Under the pieces are notes generated by a model that was not told the origin of the DNA, ran no database searches, and saw only the letters and a program-made list of their open reading frames with translations. From JBKJUK01 sp046590705 (GTDB lineage: Bacteria; Acidobacteriota; Thermoanaerobaculia; Gp7-AA8), in NCBI GenBank assembly GCA_046590705.1, contig JBKJUK010000319.1, positions 1 through 6,973 on the forward strand: DNA of 6,973 bases, in the 5' to 3' direction. The position numbers were made by a program, and so were the translations under genes. Shown in pieces: positions 5,126 to 6,973 of the stretch. Each line of letters begins with the position of its first letter. Position 1 is the stretch's first letter.

Positions 5126-6973
5126 TCAAGGAATGCCCACGCGTCTGACGATCGCGGCGAAGCGGGCGTCCTGCCGAACCGGGTCCCAGGCCGGATCGAC
5201 TTTCAGAAACACGAGTCCCGGAGAGCGTTCCGCCAGTGCTTTGTCGAACTCGGAGAAGGCGAGCTCCGATTCTCCGATCCGGACCTGAAGCCGCGCGATG
5301 TCAAGCGGCGAAATGTACCTCTGGCTCGACATTGTCTTCATTGTCTCGAGTTGTTCACGAGCGACGGAAACCTGCGCTTTCTCGTAATCGCCTTCCGTGC
5401 GAGCTGAGGTGAGCATCTCGGCTCCGGATTGCTGCTCGGAAAGCTCATATGCTTTTCGCAGTGTGGCGATCGCGTTGGTGATGTCGCCTCGCTGACGAAG
5501 AACGCTCGCCAGTCCGAATAGCGGGCGCGGGTCGAGCGGCTCAGCCTGCGCCACGGCTCGATAGATACGGACCGCGTCTTCGAGTCTCCCCGCATGGGCG
5601 AGCAGGTTCGCGAGCATCACTCGCGATTCAACATTCGCAGGATCGAGACGCAAGGCCTGCTCGAGCAGCGCGATGGATCGATCGGTACGGCCCGTCGCCC
5701 AGAAATACATGGCGGCTGGATGGTACTGGAGCCCGAGAAACAGTCGAGGGTCCGAGGCAAGTTCGACAAATTCTTTCTCTGCCGTGGCCCAGTCCCAGTC
5801 GAAAAAAAAGTGCCTTGAAGCGAGGGTCGTGCGTGCTCCCAGATTGTCCGGGTCGAGCTGCGCAGCCTTGCGCGCTTCGCTATCGGCCTTGAGCCATCCC
5901 TCGGCCGGCGCTGCATAACCGTTTCCAGCGCTCCGGGCATACGTCGTCGCGACGCCAATTCGTGCGTCGGAGAATTGGGGATCTCTCTCGAGAGCCTCCA
6001 GAAACAGACGACGGGCCTCCAGGTCGTCTTCCTCGGTGTCGTACTGCAAAAAAAATCGTGCCCTCAGGAAGTGTTGATACGCCTGCGGATCCTTCGTGCC
6101 TTGTGACGCGATACTCCGTTTCTCTGCGGGAGAAAGGCTCGGGCGCAGGTTGTCTCCGATCTCGGTGGCGATGCTGTTCTGCACTTGCAAAAGATCGCCG
6201 GCGGGTCGGTCATAGGTTCCCCCCCAGATTCGTGCGCCGCTGGCGACGTCGACCAACTCTGCTGAAACTGCGAGCCGCGAGCCTTGCTTCGAGATTCTTC
6301 CGTTGAGGATTGCGCCCACTCCGAGCAGTTTCCCAGCGTCCTGTGGATTGGCGGTGCCCTTGAAGCGAATCACCGTGGATCGCGCCATCACTCTCAGAGA
6401 TGGGATACGAGAGAGTTGGTCGATGAGACTCTCGGTCATTCCCGCCGCAAGATAGTCGGCGTTCGGATCATTCGTGGCATTCTCGAATGGCAGAACCGCA
6501 AGTGAATCGATCACGGGAGAGTGCCGGCCCCACTTCATCAAGGCCACAGCGCCAGCTGCAAAAAGAACAATCAGCAACGCTGCTGCAGCAATCGCTCGTC
6601 GTCGCGTTTGGATGGGATGCGATGACGCAGTGACGGACGACGGCGAAGGCAGGGGAACTGCTTCCAGAAACTGTGTGGGGTGGTCCGCGAAACCGGACGG
6701 TGTCGAGCCGGATCCCGACCTCTGGTCGTGCGAGAGTGTTTCGAGGACCGCCGCAAGCTCCGCTGTCGAGTCAAATCTTTCCTCCGGAAGTTTCGCCAGA
6801 CAGCGCGCGATCAACTGTTCCAATGCGAGCGGAATCCCTCCCCTGAGCGTCGACACAGGCACCGGCTCGTCACGAATGATGGCTGACAACGTTTCCACTG
6901 CGCTTGGCTTCTGAAAGGCGCGTCGTCCGGCAAGCATTTCGTAAATGATCAGACCTAGAGAGAACTGGTCCGA
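5126..6973 (-). CDS. Serine/threonine protein kinase with TolB-like and TPR sensor region (5'-partial)
   Basis: This is the last 615 codons of a gene that runs off the right edge; the frame is open to base 6973, so the ATG at 6937 is an internal Met. Counting from the first visible residue, SDQFSLG (1-7) is kinase subdomain IX (the D-x-x-S-x-G pattern), and RCLAKLPEERF (57-67) carries the subdomain XI Arg. ATP-binding and catalytic loops lie outside the window. A Ser/Pro-rich linker leads to RRR and a membrane segment at about 127-146. Residues 156-277 (LAVLPFENAT, MTESLIDQL, VGAILNGRIS) match the TolB/FlgO-like N-terminal domain (COG5616 type) often joined to TPRs. TPR helices fill about 290-575 (for example HFFFDWDWATAEKEF and ALRLDPANVE). 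The ending DPAWDPVRQDARF is typical of the family. Expected role: cytosolic kinase regulated by an extracytoplasmic sensor; the ligand is unknown. It lies upstream of the exported-protein gene and may head an operon. Confidence 0.92.
   Translation of the reverse strand, partial: SDQFSLGLIIYEMLAGRRAFQKPSAVETLSAIIRDEPVPVSTLRGGIPLALEQLIARCLAKLPEERFDSTAELAAVLETLSHDQRSGSGSTPSGFADHPTQFLEAVPLPSPSSVTASSHPIQTRRRAIAAAALLIVLFAAGAVALMKWGRHSPVIDSLAVLPFENATNDPNADYLAAGMTESLIDQLSRIPSLRVMARSTVIRFKGTANPQDAGKLLGVGAILNGRISKQGSRLAVSAELVDVASGARIWGGTYDRPAGDLLQVQNSIATEIGDNLRPSLSPAEKRSIASQGTKDPQAYQHFLRARFFLQYDTEEDDLEARRLFLEALERDPQFSDARIGVATTYARSAGNGYAAPAEGWLKADSEARKAAQLDPDNLGARTTLASRHFFFDWDWATAEKEFVELASDPRLFLGLQYHPAAMYFWATGRTDRSIALLEQALRLDPANVESRVMLANLLAHAGRLEDAVRIYRAVAQAEPLDPRPLFGLASVLRQRGDITNAIATLRKAYELSEQQSGAEMLTSARTEGDYEKAQVSVAREQLETMKTMSSQRYISPLDIARLQVRIGESELAFSEFDKALAERSPGLVFLKVDPAWDPVRQDARFAAIVRRVGIP

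Overview
The window has about 58-60% G+C by eye, and all four protein-coding genes lie on the minus strand. Its character is bacterial, most likely Acidobacteriota; Myxococcota is the main alternative. This rests on two Hanks-type serine/threonine kinases with a single membrane segment and large C-terminal sensor regions (a PD40/TolB-type propeller in one, a TolB/FlgO-like domain plus TPRs in the other), on a Gram-negative outer-membrane barrel gene, and on intergenic DNA full of short hairpin elements. The phylum assignment is inference.

Layout in the direction of transcription (high to low coordinates): (1) 6973-5126, the 3' part of a kinase/TolB-like/TPR gene whose N-terminal catalytic half lies outside the window; (2) 5085-4603, a small exported protein of unknown function with a CGDKFL motif and a receiver-like alpha/beta pattern; (3) 4595-3663, a signal-peptide-bearing outer-membrane beta-barrel protein, starting 7 nt after the previous stop; (4) a 397-bp intergenic region with a REP-like hairpin and an 11-8-11 imperfect palindrome just upstream of the next gene; (5) 3265-563, a complete 900-residue kinase with a PD40 beta-propeller; (6) 562-1, non-coding DNA with a cluster of hairpins at 362-476 and looser inverted repeats further left.

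Genes 1-3 are closely spaced and may form one operon. Gene 4 has its own intergenic region and a candidate promoter/operator. A plausible reading is envelope signalling: two transmembrane kinases with different extracytoplasmic sensors flank an exported protein and barrel pair of unknown role. The unusual parts are that pair, the intergenic hairpin elements, and the candidate operator. I see no CRISPR array, tRNA, rRNA, transposase, phage gene or defence system.
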